Source of the DNA: Thelonectria olida
Taxonomy: Eukaryota > Ascomycota > Sordariomycetes > Hypocreales > Nectriaceae
DNA: 36,371 nucleotides
Direction: 5' to 3'
Assembly: GCA_020736575.1 (NCBI GenBank)
Contig: JAGPYM010000113.1
Coordinates: 1 to 36,371 of the forward strand
The notes below the pieces were generated by a model. The model was not told where the DNA came from, searched no databases, and saw nothing but the letters and a program-made list of their open reading frames with translations. Numbering within the stretch: the stretch's first letter is position 1; the number at the start of each line of letters is the position of its first letter. The translations under genes and the position numbers were made by a program. Positions 1 to 10,471 of this stretch are shown one piece after another.

Positions 1-610
1 TTGGGGGCGATTCAGAAGCAAGGAGATAGGGAGGAGCTCTTGAACAAGCTCCTGGAGGCGGCGATATCCTTCGACATTCGAGATTCACCCCATATATTCT
101 ACCAGGTAAGCGACCTGGAGCTCGTATATTAGGGATTTGCAACCGTGACCTTAAACATTGATTACTTGAAGAGCCAGTTGGAAGAGAATTTCACCATCGT
201 CAACTCGGCGAGGGATCAGCTAACTGCTCATCTGAAGGCGAACAGCCCTCTCGAGGATGCCATCATACACCTACTGGCTAAAGCGGTAAAGGACGAAGTT
301 ATCATCAAAGGCCTCACACTCCCACTCAAGAGGCTCACACCAGAGATAGCGAAGAAAGGGCTTACTGTCGTCGATTACATGATAGCCACCCTGAAGGACA
401 AGCACAAGGTGGGCTTTGCGACTGCTCAAAAGAATAACCCAAAAAGGCACCTCGAGCTGGAAAAGATGCTCTCTCCGCATGGATTCAAGTTTGTCAAGAA
501 CCCCAAGACGAATACACGGCTATCGATCGAGCTGGTAAAACCGGATGAGCCAATAGATGAGAAGACCGTTTACGATCTATTAAATAAGCTTAAGGAGAAA
601 AGGTTTTATC
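1..610 (+). pseudogene. 5' fragment of a broken gene (RHS/Crinkler-like candidate), running in from the left edge
   Basis: One reading frame stays open from base 1 to the hAT insertion site except for a single in-frame TAG at 130-132. The downstream part (from the GTG at 145) encodes a charged, helical stretch of about 155 residues ending in KEKRFYPAL at the insertion site. No start is visible, so the gene begins outside the window. The segment 106-132 begins GTAAGC and ends TTAG, but at 27 bp it is too short for a normal fungal intron, so I read the TAG as a nonsense change, possibly CAG to TAG. The host gene resumes at 3711 after the transposon but in another frame, so at least one frameshift also occurred. 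The protein family of this fragment is not recognised on its own. The RHS-like suggestion comes from the 3' fragment. Confidence 0.5.
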
Positions 611-618
611 CAGCGCTG
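611..618. repeat. Left 8-bp target-site duplication of the hAT element
   Basis: CAGCGCTG here is repeated exactly at 3703-3710, immediately outside the other end of the element. Eight base pairs is the standard hAT duplication length. The word is also a perfect palindrome. An unmutated duplication suggests a recent insertion. Confidence 0.85.
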
Positions 619-735
619 ACCTCAATTCAAGTATCAAGTCAAGTATTTCAAGTAAGTCAAGTAAGTTGACGGCCCAATATATTTCAAGTAAGTAAGTTCA
701 TAATGCCTCAAACTTGATTTACTTGAAATACTATA
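619..735. repeat. Left terminal inverted repeat and subterminal repeat cluster of the hAT element
   Basis: This segment holds several copies of CAAGTA/TCAAGTAAGT and, further in, the reverse-complement form TTTACTTGAAAT. It mirrors the right end at 3596-3702. Such subterminal motifs are normally where hAT transposases bind. Confidence 0.7.
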
Positions 736-995
736 TTTTATGGGTTTTCCTGTGCGATGGTCCTGGGAGTGCCGAGGCCATTCGGGGCTCGTCGGGCCCC
801 AGGTGTAGGGTAATGAATTTGGTGTGGCCCCCAAGCTGATTGCACCAATGATAATCCAGGGACGCGGTAAGTAGGGGTGGCGCGGATTTACTGTTTGTTC
901 GCCCGCGTGGTCGAGACGCGTCGCACCTGACTTCAGAACCCAAGTCGTCCCTCTGTGAGTAGCATCCACGATCCGCGATCCGCTAATGATCCGCT

Positions 996-3559
996 ATGCC
1001 TATGGCAGCAAAACAGCAGTCGCTAGAAACGCTCTTGGGGGTTAGCAGTCAGCGCAAATCGCTGAAACACCAGCTTGACGCTGCGTCCATCAAGGCTGAA
1101 TCTGGGAGAACGACTCTTGCTGACCTCCCAACAGTCCAGATCGGCTGCAAGAGGTATATACCAGAGGAGTATATTGCCAACAAGAACCGCAAAGGCCGGC
1201 GGAGCTGGATTCAAGCCCATGGATTCTTCCTCACGGAAGTCAGCCCTGATTTGCGGACGTTGCAGACCTACTGGGTTTGCTCGAAATGTGATGAACGCGG
1301 GAAGAGCTCGTTGTTCGTCGCGACAAACACCACGTCGCCAATTGAGCATCTCCGAAGGTATATGGCATCCGTATGAGTCCGACATTTATTCTTTTTCAGC
1401 GTCTTACCGGATATAGGTCCCATATGATCACTGAGGCGGATGACAATGCGGACGAAGATTCGTCTCGCGCTGACATTCACCCCCCTTCGAAACGGCGCTG
1501 CCTGGAGCTTCCTACAGCAAGATCCAATGTTAATAAAGCGAAGGAGCTGACGGTCGGCTGGATCGTCACTGCCAATCTTCCTTTCACGGCGCCGTCGAAT
1601 CCGTACTTGCGACGAATGCTCGACTTACACGATGCGTCATTGGCAAAAGAGGTGCCGTGGAGCCGGCAGTCGGTGCGTGATACCATGCGGAAATTATTCG
1701 AGGTAAAGAAGGGAGCAATATCGAGTCAATTGGAGAAGTCAGTCACAAGGATTAGCTTTAGCTTTGACATGTGGACTTCTCCAAACCGGTACGCTTTCCT
1801 TGGCCTCCACGCTCACTATCTCGACGCCTCCTATCAACTCCAATCGCGACTTCTTGCCCTGCGCCGTGTGTGGGGAGCTCATTCCGGAGATAACCAAGCA
1901 ACGACAATATACGATATCTTCGGCGAGTACGGGATACGAGATCGGATTGGCGCGGGTGTCTGCGACAATGTCTCGTCCAATGACACGTGCTTGGCGAGCC
2001 TCTATCGTCGACTTTCTCCTGCGATGGCCGAGGAGGATATTAGAAACCACCGAACACGGTGCTTTGGGCATATCGTCAACCTTGCAGCTCGAGCGTTCCT
2101 CTGGGGGGAAGACCCTGACTCGTTTGAGCGAGAAGCCTTCACCGAGGCGGCTTTCCAAGTTGAAGAGCGTGAGCTTCGACTTTGGCGGAAACGGGGAGCA
2201 GTGGGCAAGCTGCATAACATCGTCCGGTTCGTCAGGGCTTCTCCGCAACGGCGAGAGTTGATGAAATCTCTGGCATGCAACCAGCGCGACGAAGACGGCT
2301 ATCAACTCTTTGAGGAAGAGCGAGCTGCCATCGACCTCGAGCTGATGCAAAACAATGAAACCAGATGGAATTCGACTTTTCTGATGATCCAGCGTGCCAT
2401 TCGCAAACGAGAGCACATTGACCATTTCATCGCATATCTCGAAACGAAGGCAGCAGAGCCCCGACAACGTGTGCCTGTCCAAGATCAGCTTTCACCACAA
2501 GACTGGCTTCTGTTGGCGGAGATACAGAGTTTACTCAAACCACTCTACGAGATCACCATGAGGTGCCAGGGTTGGGCCAAAGAAGGCCGTTACGGCGCCT
2601 TGTGGGAAGTGATGATCGGAATGGAATATTTGCTCAACTTCTTCGAGGAGCAAAAACTGATATTCTCGCCACCTGATGGTACTGCTGATGAGCTACGGAA
2701 TGCCAGAGCCTCGGCAACCACGAGTATGGCTTTCTGGTTCATATTCGCTCGTCTTTATGCCTATTTTGCTAATAGTTTCTCAGGATGTAGTACTCCACGA
2801 GTTGACCAGGGTCGCGGACGCGAGAAACACTTGCCACAGCACACTCGAGACGACTATACTGGTGCATTCTTGCAAACTGAGAATCTTGATGATGACCACC
2901 GACGATGCATACAAATCTCTATCAATAACTGTTGGTTAAAGCTTGATGAGTATTACACTCTCCTTGGCCAATCGCCACTTTACCCGGCTGCCGTTATTCT
3001 TCACCCGCGCTGGAACGTGTCTTGGCTTGAGGCGAACTGGACTAGCCACGAGCAACTAGTGTGGCTACGGGACGCTAAGAACAGTGTCCGGGAATTCTTT
3101 GAACAACAGTATCCACGTAAGGAGCAGTCCGATACAGCGAGAACCGTGATAGGAAAAGCGATGCGGCAAGACGAGCCCAGTCAATTCGACCAGTGGATGC
3201 AGAGCTACGATCAGTACATGATGGAGGAAGAAGATGAGCTTGGAGTTTATATGAGGCAAGGGCCAGTCCGGCGAGAGAACTTGAACCCCATTCTATGGTG
3301 GAGGGATCACCAAGAAGAATATCCACGTCTGAGCAAGTTTGCCCTCGACATCCTGGCAATTCCTGCTATGTCTGTCGATCCTGAGCGGACGTTTAGTGTC
3401 ACAAAGTTGACAGTAAGCTCGCAAAGGCACAGTTTAAGCCCCGAGATAATAGAGGAAATACAGTGCCTACGGAATTGGCTAGGCCATCAAGCGATCACTG
3501 TGGGCGAGGTCGTCAGCTTTGGTGGGGACCTGATGGGTTGGGATGGAGGGGAGGCGTGA
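996..3559 (+). CDS. hAT transposase with N-terminal BED zinc finger (two exons)
   Basis: I join 996-1357 and 1417-3559, an 834-residue protein. The 59-bp intron (GTATAT...ATATAG) is the choice that keeps frame. It also completes the zinc finger, which is cut in the unspliced frame. The finger is BED type: C95-x2-C98, H118-x4-H123, after an aromatic-rich segment around residue 71. The RNase-H-like core shows SFDMWTS (D238), a CDN motif (D304), the RCFGHIVNL segment (C-x2-H) and NNETRW (E435), matching the hAT DDE triad. The hATC dimerisation domain lies at about 745-815, with LAIPAMSVDPERTFS. Length and domain order are typical of a full hAT transposase. The start ATG is the first one in frame with the finger. 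The function is cut-and-paste transposition in the nucleus. Confidence 0.9.
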
Positions 3560-3595
3560 GAGTACCAATTGCTTCATCCTGGCCTCAGGTCAGCG

Positions 3596-3702
3596 CTTTC
3601 AATTCAAGTATATCAATTCAATTCAAGTTAAGTAAGTTCATGGACGATTTTATTTCAAGTAATCAAGTTAGAGCCCCGAACTTGACTTACTTGAATTGAA
3701 AT
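3596..3702. repeat. Right subterminal repeats and terminal inverted repeat of the hAT element
   Basis: Repeats of TTCAATTCAAGT and CAAGTAA, then the inverted form ACTTGACTTACTTGAATTG at the very end. It mirrors the left cluster. The transposase stop codon is only about 40 bp upstream, as is common in compact hAT elements. Confidence 0.7.
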
Positions 3703-3710
3703 CAGCGCTG
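3703..3710. repeat. Right 8-bp target-site duplication of the hAT element
   Basis: CAGCGCTG, identical to 611-618. The host gene sequence resumes directly after it. Confidence 0.85.
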
Positions 3711-5025
3711 GTTTTATCTGACCGACATGGCCTTTAACGACTTTAAAGAGTTAGTATAAAGTGACTTTACTATTAGCACCGCGGGCTCTACACTATATGC
3801 CCAGATTAATAAACCCGTAGTTATTGACGCCATCATCCGATTCTTTATCGGCAGGCCCCTTGAGAGGGAACTCATACATTCAATTAGGGGGGCGTTAAGC
3901 CGAACCGGTCTTGGTTACCCTGCGGAGTATTACATGGCTGTGGTGAGTTTTGGAATATTGATATTGTTCCCTACCTGGCCGAGTGTGCTTTTAAAGCAAG
4001 AAAGACAACGCTGATGACCCCTATAATCTATAGCAACTACGTCGGCTCTTTGCAGCTTCTCCCAGTGGTCCCAGTCCCCGTCCCTCTGGGGAAGACGACC
4101 AGCGATTCCAGGAAAATTGGGAAAAGAGGCGTGGACGTGTCTTGGACAGCCTGGGCCAGGCTCTGAACGGCCGGAAACAAAAGATCTAAGGCCTCGAAGA
4201 TTCCACCCTCATTACCGGCCTTCAAACGGTGAAGAAGTCTGACTCATTGTGGTCTGATTGGGTGTCCCAATTGAGGGACTGGCTAGATGCTGTCGAGGCG
4301 GGCCATCAACCTTCCGCCAGCTTCCTGATCCCACACAACGATTTTGGCCCCGATCTCATCTTTGCCCTTCGCAGGAAAGACAACACGCTCATTCTTTGCA
4401 GCGTCCAGGTGAGCAGAGCATGCCACCAACCCGGCCCTGACCTATTCCCTCGGGTAACGAACAAACGCTTACTTTTTCTCTCTGCTTCTAGTCCAAGTTG
4501 GGCAATGTTGGTGGTTCCGACCCCGTACAAAAGTCCTCCATGTCATGGGCATGCGTGGGGAGATGGAAGGAGGTCGAAAAGAGGGAGAACGACCATAAAG
4601 CTGCAAAGCAGGAACTGGAGGTTTTGAAAGAAGATTTCAAGGTTTGGCAAGAAATGCTGAAGACAGATACAGTTGGGCAATCGACGAACAGTGGTTCCTA
4701 CGAGCGTTTTCCGTCTTTTATACAGAAAACGCTTAAAAAGAACGAAGAGAATGTCAAGAAGACCGGGACTGCACTGAAAGACTACTCGAACCAAGGCAAG
4801 AAGTTGAAAAGGCTGGAGCAGAAGCTACTGGGGGAGAAGTGGAAGAGCCAGTCCAAGCTGAGTCTGCTCCTCAAAGCCGGGAAACTTGTGCCACTGGAAA
4901 CGGACAAGGAGTGCAGGCCCAGCACGGGTTGCGATGAGGCGCACGAGTACTACAGCGTCATTAGCCGGGAGGGTGCGGAGGCCTTGTTGGGCGAAGCCTT
5001 TCTTCAACTTTCAGATGTTCTGTAG
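3711..5025 (+). pseudogene. 3' fragment of a degenerate RHS/Crinkler-like gene with REase-fold motif
   Basis: Coding traces run in several frames. From about 3706 one frame encodes RWFYLTDMAFNDFKELV, a stop, then a segment containing IDAIIRFFIGRPLERELI and GLGYPAEYYMA. After a frameshift, another frame contains an in-frame TAA near 4186 and continues with FGPDLIFALRRKDNTLILC. A clean 83-bp intron (4409-4491, GTGAGC...TTCTAG) joins CSVQ to SK, giving a GPD...QxK pattern as in PD-(D/E)xK nuclease folds. The last exon, 4492-5025, encodes a lysine-rich, probably coiled-coil tail and ends at TAG. In fungal RHS/Crinkler-like proteins a segment like GLGYPAEYYMA precedes a GPDLxFAL...VQxK nuclease-like domain, which is why I suggest that family. 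Stops, frameshifts and the hAT insertion make a functional product unlikely. Confidence 0.5.
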
Positions 5026-5189
5026 GCTGAAAGTTCAAACTGGGTAGCATTCAGTAGTATCCTGGGTATGTTCTCGACAAGAGAGGCATTTGAGTGTTCA
5101 GTTAGGCGAATATTTCGAACAAGTCATTTCTCCGCGTTTTAAAGAGAGTAACTGCTATTCCTGCGACTTTTATAGCAGCCGAGTAACTT

Positions 5190-5700
5190 AATGGATGTTG
5201 ATGAGGGTGCTGGAGCCAGAACTCCTGTTGGGGAACGACGAACCGGCCCAAAATATATTCGTCCAGATGAACTATGACGCATTTCTCATCACTGGTTAAC
5301 GGTGCCGGAGTGTTCAATGCATTCTTCAGGCGGTGGAAGCTGACCTCGCCGAGAACCTGGCAAAAGTCGACGTGTGGCTAAATCGAGAAAAGAAGCGCCC
5401 GGGCTTGCAACGTGATTAGCATGATTGTCACCGTAGCTGTGTCGCTGGGTAACACTGCATTATTGCTGTGGTATGCGAAAACCGTGATAACAATCTATCA
5501 TCATGTTTGCGAGCGCGGCCATGACTTCAAAATAGACATTGGAGGCATGGCTCTGGAATATCCAGGGACAGTATCGTGGAAGAAGGAAGAGCTGGGTGGC
5601 ATTGGGCTAGGGTTGAAGAATTGGCTAACATTAAGTCATGGGGCAAGACAGCAGGAAAAGGCGACCCAGAGAAGACAGTATCTCATAGCAACAGATTGAC
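5190..5700 (+). pseudogene. Short relic of an unrecognised gene, possibly membrane-anchored
   Basis: Three stretches with coding character follow each other on the plus strand. One encodes LEPELLLGNDEPAQNIFVQM and then NYDAFLITG before a stop. Just after a splice-acceptor-like TTCTTCAG near 5320 comes AVEADLAENLAKVDVWLNRE. A frame shift near 5411 leads to a hydrophobic stretch (VISMIVTVAVSLGNTALLLW) and then a 70-residue polar tail ending at 5699. No single frame joins them, so I read this as a decayed gene. A real gene with unidentified introns is the alternative. The family is unknown to me. Confidence 0.35.
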
Positions 5701-6148
5701 ACTGGCGCGGATGAATGGTGCGGATAGTGAAAAAGTAGCGAGAAAGTTCGACAGGGGAAAATGTGCGAGTGGTTTAGCATATGCTCCTTAAATGGGCGAG
5801 GAGAGGCGAACCAAGAATAGTACCTACCCCAATTGAATGATTTAATGAGATAGAAGGTAATTAAGGCTGTAATCACTATTTTTGTTTTCTCAAGGCATTT
5901 CCATACTAGGTAGTTAAACTGCGTTCTATCTCTACCTAGGTAGGTAGGTAGGTACCTATCTAAAACTTTATACTAGTTATAAGTAACTATTTAAATACTT
6001 CTAAGAAATGCTTAGCAAACGTAGTAGAAGTTTATAAACCCCTAATAAATACTTTAAAAAGACTTAATAAATATCTTATTAAAGAATATTCTTGTTACTA
6101 TGAAGCTATATACATGCCCCTTAAAAGCACTAATGCTAATAATACATT
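5701..6148. other. Non-coding AT-leaning spacer with TAGG microsatellite
   Basis: No coding trace was found. The stretch contains a short (TAGG)n run at about 5936-5954 and the presumed 3' untranslated region of the minus-strand gene that ends at 6149. Confidence 0.5.
5934..5959. repeat. TAGG/CCTA microsatellite
   Basis: About five tandem TAGG units flanked by CTACC and TACCTA, which makes the tract partly palindromic. A shorter CTACCTACCTACTT occurs near 10143. Confidence 0.7.
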
Positions 6149-9100
6149 CTACCCAACAATGCCATATTTCCTGCCGTATTTCTCGACAAAGTCGTCCATG
6201 GGATCCTCCTGGAAGGCAAATGCAACAATGATTAAAGCAACAGCAAAGACAATGCCTGCCGCAGCCAAGACTGTACGCGAGATCAGTTAGCACACTCCTG
6301 GTCTCCTCATGCCAATGCAGATATCGTCTCCGACTTACTTGGACCGAGTGCGGCACAGGCCGATATTATTACGCCCGACGTCGCTGCTGCGCTGGTAAAA
6401 ACGGCCCCCACGATCCAGGCGAGGCCCTGAATTACCAGGCAGAGCACTTCCAGGCCGACAATGGCGGCACCGATGGTCGACATGATTATGTCGATGGGAC
6501 GGCCGCTCTTGTAAGCGGCGATGCAGTCGCGTATGGCGATCCAGAAGCAGAGGGCCGAGATGCCGAAACCTAGGGGTAGGATGGCGAGTCAGTGTCAAGA
6601 AGAGGAAGAGCAGATACGGCCCATCAGGATGGAACTCGGAAGAAACTCACTTGCAATCTTGGCCAGCGACTGGAAGATTTTACCCCAGTTGATGGGCAGG
6701 TTCTTGAGCCAGGTCCCCAACGAGCCAACCTTGGTCGCGACGATTTCAGCACCCGTCTTGATGGCGTCGGTGATCCTGACAAGCAAGCGGCCGATGCCCT
6801 GGATCAGGCCCCGGCCAATGTCGCCGATGCGCCGGTAGAGCCACTCGCCCACGAAGCGACACACCTTGGCGATGGGCGCGAGGAACCACTTGTGCAAGAA
6901 GGCGCCGATGCTCATGGCGCCGCCCGCGCCTGCTTGGGCCATCTTGCTCATGGCGCCGCGGACGGCCACGAAGCCCTCGGACAGCTGGCCGAAGAGGGCG
7001 AGCTGGTCGTCCCAGTCCATCTTGGCCGCGTTCTGCGAGAAGAGGTACACCAGGCCGCTCATGGCCACGACGGTCACGGCGCTGCGGAAGTAGGACATGA
7101 AGCCCTCTTTCCACTTGATGTCCTTGTACCAGGGCGGTGCTGCGGCGCCGGCCTCCTGTCGGACCCGGGCGGCGTCGAGGAGGGATAGTTGGGCTGTGGC
7201 TTCGCGCATGCTCCATTTCTTGTTCTGGCGTAGCGAGTTCATCAAGTCGACGACGTAGTTGCCCATTTCTTGGAAGCTGACGCGCTTGGCGTCGTCGACG
7301 ATCATCTGCTTTCGGTAGTGCTGGGCCAGTGTCTCGGTGCGCTTGTCCTTTTCGAGTTCGTCGAGCCTTTCGAAGAACTGCGCGTGAGGGTCAGTCAAGC
7401 CGAATCTTACGAGGCCGCAGGGCGGGGAGGGGAGCGAGAAATCCATACGTCTACCACCCCCTGACGGGCCGTATCGTCAAACTCGATGCTGTCTAGGGCC
7501 GCATCGAGCCCGGCCACATTCAGCGTGGCGATCACTTCGGCCGGCGTCTTGATGCCGGCTGGCAGCTTGGCCTTGAGGGTAGGATTGGCGTTGGCCGTCT
7601 CCCACAAGAGGTCGAGCTTGGTGTGGATGTCGTAGAGCGTCTTGGCCAGACCCTCGGAGCCTGAGGCGCGGCTCTGCCAGTCGGCGAGGTAGACGTCGCT
7701 GGTGAGGGTTGACACGAGAATGTCGTACCACTCGCCCGCGTTGTTGAGATAGCCCTGCATGGAGATGACGGCGGTGCGGTAGCCGTGCAGGTAACAGGCG
7801 CGCGAGACGGACTGCGCCTGGCTCTGCAGCTGCGTGACCAAGGTCTTGTCCTTTTCGCGGTCGAGGCCGTAGAGCTTGACGGGGTCGTTTGCCGGGTCGG
7901 TCGGGGCTGCTCCCGCGGAGATGCACATGGGGATGAAGCGCTCGCACTTGGCCTTGCTGATCTTGTCCTTGGTTTTGGCCTTGACGTTGTCTGACGCCTT
8001 GAGGTTGGCCATGATCGAGTGGATGCCGGCGCGCTTCAAGAACTCCTCGCCTAGCTTCTGGATGTCCTTCTCGGCCGGGGTGAGGCTGAAGATGCCAGGG
8101 AAGAGCAAATTGGACACCTCTTGATCGACGCTGCCAAATACTAGCTGTAGAGTGTGCATGTCAGTCGACCGACTACGTCGCCAGGACTTGGAGGACTCAC
8201 TCTCCCAAAGACGCGATCAGCCTCTTTCTGGGCCAGATCGACCAGTTGCTGAACGCCGGTAGGGCCAATCTCGGTCGTACGGGACATGCTGGTAACGCCC
8301 TGGAGCAGCTGATCGAGGGACAGCCCGTCGCTGCCCTTGACTCTCTGGTTCGTCCCCTCCCGGCTGATGGATGTCATGGTCGAGAAGGAGCCTTGCCAGT
8401 CAAACACCTTTCCTTTCGCATTCACCAAGCTGCCAGAGAAAATACGGGACTCTGCGCGGCCCGTAAACGTCACGTCAAAGGACCAGGCGCATGGATCGCC
8501 GGCCTTCTGCGGCCCTTTGACGTAGTGGTTGCTGTCCTGGTCCACGTGGACGTAGTTTGTGATCTCGTCCGTATCAAAGACGATCTACTCGGTTAGAAAT
8601 TGGAGACGGCGACGGCTGCCAGTGAGGCTGCAACTTACAACAGGGTGAAGCATGGTGCTGTACTCTGATCCGATGCTCAAGGTCGCAAACGTCTCCCAGT
8701 CCTCGTCGTTGTCGTCCGTTCTCAAGCGTTTCTGCGTCTTGTAGGTGAGCACCTTGATAGTCGAGATAGGTCTCTGCTCCGCCTCAGCCACATCTGCCAC
8801 CATGTCAGAACTCGCCATGACTTGCGAGGTCATTTCCATTTTGCTGTCAGCGAACTCCACGACTTCCGATGCCAGTGAGGAGTTGGCCATCATGTAGTAC
8901 CTTGTTCAAGTATCATTAGTCAGGCTTCGCGATAGGGACGCCGCACAACAACATACTGTGGCTTCTCGATCACATCAACTTCGATAGCTGGATAGGCAGG
9001 GGGTTCATCGAAACCAAACTCCACGAGGTCAATTGGTGCATATCCTGCGGCCTTTTCCGAGTAATGGACTTCGCCCTGCTCAGGGAGGCTTTCCACGAGA

Positions 9101-9445
9101 TACATGCTCTCGTCGCTCGTGGTGACTCTTCCATGGCAAGATGTGAAGTCTCTCTCAAACGACCTGCGAGAACGTGTGAGCGAAACAATCAACGAGCATA
9201 AAGTCCCCGACTTACAGTGCACCGGACGCGAGGTTGAACCCCTCAGCTGACCAGTTGGTCCACACCAGCGTCCGTAGAGTCTCGTTCCAGCAGACGTTGT
9301 CCGATGGATCACCGTTTACGGTGACGGTGCGAACTTTCTCATCGATCTCGACTTCCCATTCGTTGGAGGGGATGAGGTTGTTCAGAAATGCAACAGGAGC
9401 AACCTCCCGAAGCGTGAACTTCCTGCCAGAAATCGTCGAGTCCAT
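6149..9445 (-). CDS. Large eight-exon protein with C-terminal multi-pass membrane region, family unrecognised
   Basis: Exons in transcript order: 9445-9216, 9163-8957, 8900-8639, 8584-8201, 8144-7449, 7377-6651, 6569-6339, 6270-6149. All seven introns (52-81 bp) have GT-AG ends and most have a CTRAC-like branch site. They keep frame throughout, giving 952 residues. The start codon sits in a good context (CAAAATGG). The first 350 residues look soluble and beta/acidic-rich (ISTIKVLTYKTQKRL, DDNDEDWETFATLSIGSEYS). Residues about 390-660 are mostly helical. Hydrophobic segments appear at about 690-708, 836-855, 862-887, 888-912 and 913-932, followed by a short charged tail (DPMDDFVEKYG). Residues 720-830 contain an amphipathic Gly/Ala/Ile-rich stretch. 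It is divergent from the gene at 10472. I do not recognise the family. A role in membranes is inferred only from the hydrophobic C-terminus. Confidence 0.85.
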
Positions 9446-10471
9446 TTTGCAATGCTGGGTGTCTCCTCTGCAAAATGAGAAAAAGTATATTGTAAACGGC
9501 CAGTGGACCAGAGAAGTGAGATGAACGCCACTTATATTCTTTGCAAAGTCTGAGTCCCACCCGGCGTCTCTCGCCGCTCTGGCCGCCAGGTTGCATGTGA
9601 TGTGAGGAAGTGAACTGCATCCTGCTGCGGATTCGGAGTTGTCTCGAGCCCAGAACTATCGAATGTGCCCATGAGGGGTAAAAGACCAACATAGCGTAGC
9701 CGGAAGCTCAGAGACGGGCTGAGCATGTACGAAACTCAACAGCGTGTACGAAGAAGTTGCATCGGGAAAGCTCTAGAGTCTAGACTCGGCTAAGAAACCG
9801 TTTTGAGCGGTTGCTGCGGGCCCTAGGAGGACGTTACGGCCCGGCCAATGGGAGCTGAAAGCGAACGAACTGGGGGCGGGCGCCAATCAGAATCATTGTG
9901 ATAGAACTATTAGCACTTGGCCGTCGACGTTTGCGTGCGCGGAGGCTCTAATCGGTTTAGAGCCATGGGCCAAGCCTGAAAGGACGCAGCCCGCTTCAGC
10001 TAGAACATGAATCCATGATAGTATGCACTTCAATTCCAATAGTCGGCTGCAAGGTAGCACCCAAACCGGGCGGGCATGGCTCCCATTGGACGAGCGAGAA
10101 TAGATAGTCTGAATTGCGGGAGTCAGACGACAGCTTCTACCTTCTACCTACCTACTTGAGAAGATCGAGACTGATGTGAGTGAGATAAATGCATTAGGCC
10201 ATTCCCGAATTCCTATGCATCCAAGGGAATATAGCAGTCAAGAGAGTCGCTCTAATCCCTCAATTGGCGTCTTCTTTCGCAGCTCAATTCAATCCTCTCT
10301 TCTTTCCACACCCTTGTTGCACGGCTCTTTTGGGGCTAACAAATCGGACTCTTATCTCACCAAATTTATCCTTGACCTTCGCATCTTCCCAGTTCTTGCC
10401 ACTTCAACATCGTCGTTGTACAAGGCCGATGAGTCTCAGTTTCCACGAAACACCAAATCATACACAGCGCA
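9446..10471. promoter_or_regulatory. Shared intergenic region between two divergent genes
   Basis: About 1.03 kb separates the two start codons. It contains no convincing ORF. The part next to the plus-strand gene (about 10270-10400) is pyrimidine-rich, as is usual for fungal core promoters. No specific operator could be assigned. Confidence 0.5.

Larger units (their letters stand above)
619..3702 (+). mobile_element. Complete hAT-superfamily DNA transposon, 3084 bp, apparently intact
   Basis: The element is bounded by identical 8-bp CAGCGCTG duplications. Its ends are imperfect terminal inverted repeats: ACCTCAATTCAAGTA at the left and, read inward from the right, ATTTCAATTCAAGTA (13 of 15 match). 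Both ends carry clusters of a TCAAGTAAGT-like word in either orientation, like the subterminal transposase-binding repeats known in other hAT elements. Inside is one spliced transposase gene with no stop codon or frameshift. The element has ordinary base composition and shows no RIP decay, unlike the repeats elsewhere in this window. That fits a recent, low-copy insertion. Nothing shown here proves that it is currently mobile. Confidence 0.9.

Noticed and set aside
106..132. Possible 27-bp intron (GTAAGC...TTAG) removing the in-frame TAG
   Set aside because: Too short for a spliceosomal intron in these fungi, where the introns seen here are at least 52 bp. A nonsense mutation is simpler.
1739..2482. 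247-codon open frame antisense to the transposase
   Set aside because: It is a shadow of conserved hAT domains on the other strand and has no independent coding features.
6592..7188. 198-codon plus-strand open frame over the minus-strand membrane-protein gene
   Set aside because: Low-complexity Gly/Ala/His-rich translation opposite a well-spliced GC-rich exon; a shadow.
7477..7947. Arg/Pro-rich 156-codon frame inside exon 5 of the 952-residue gene
   Set aside because: Same strand but a different frame from the spliced gene, with the composition of a frame shadow.
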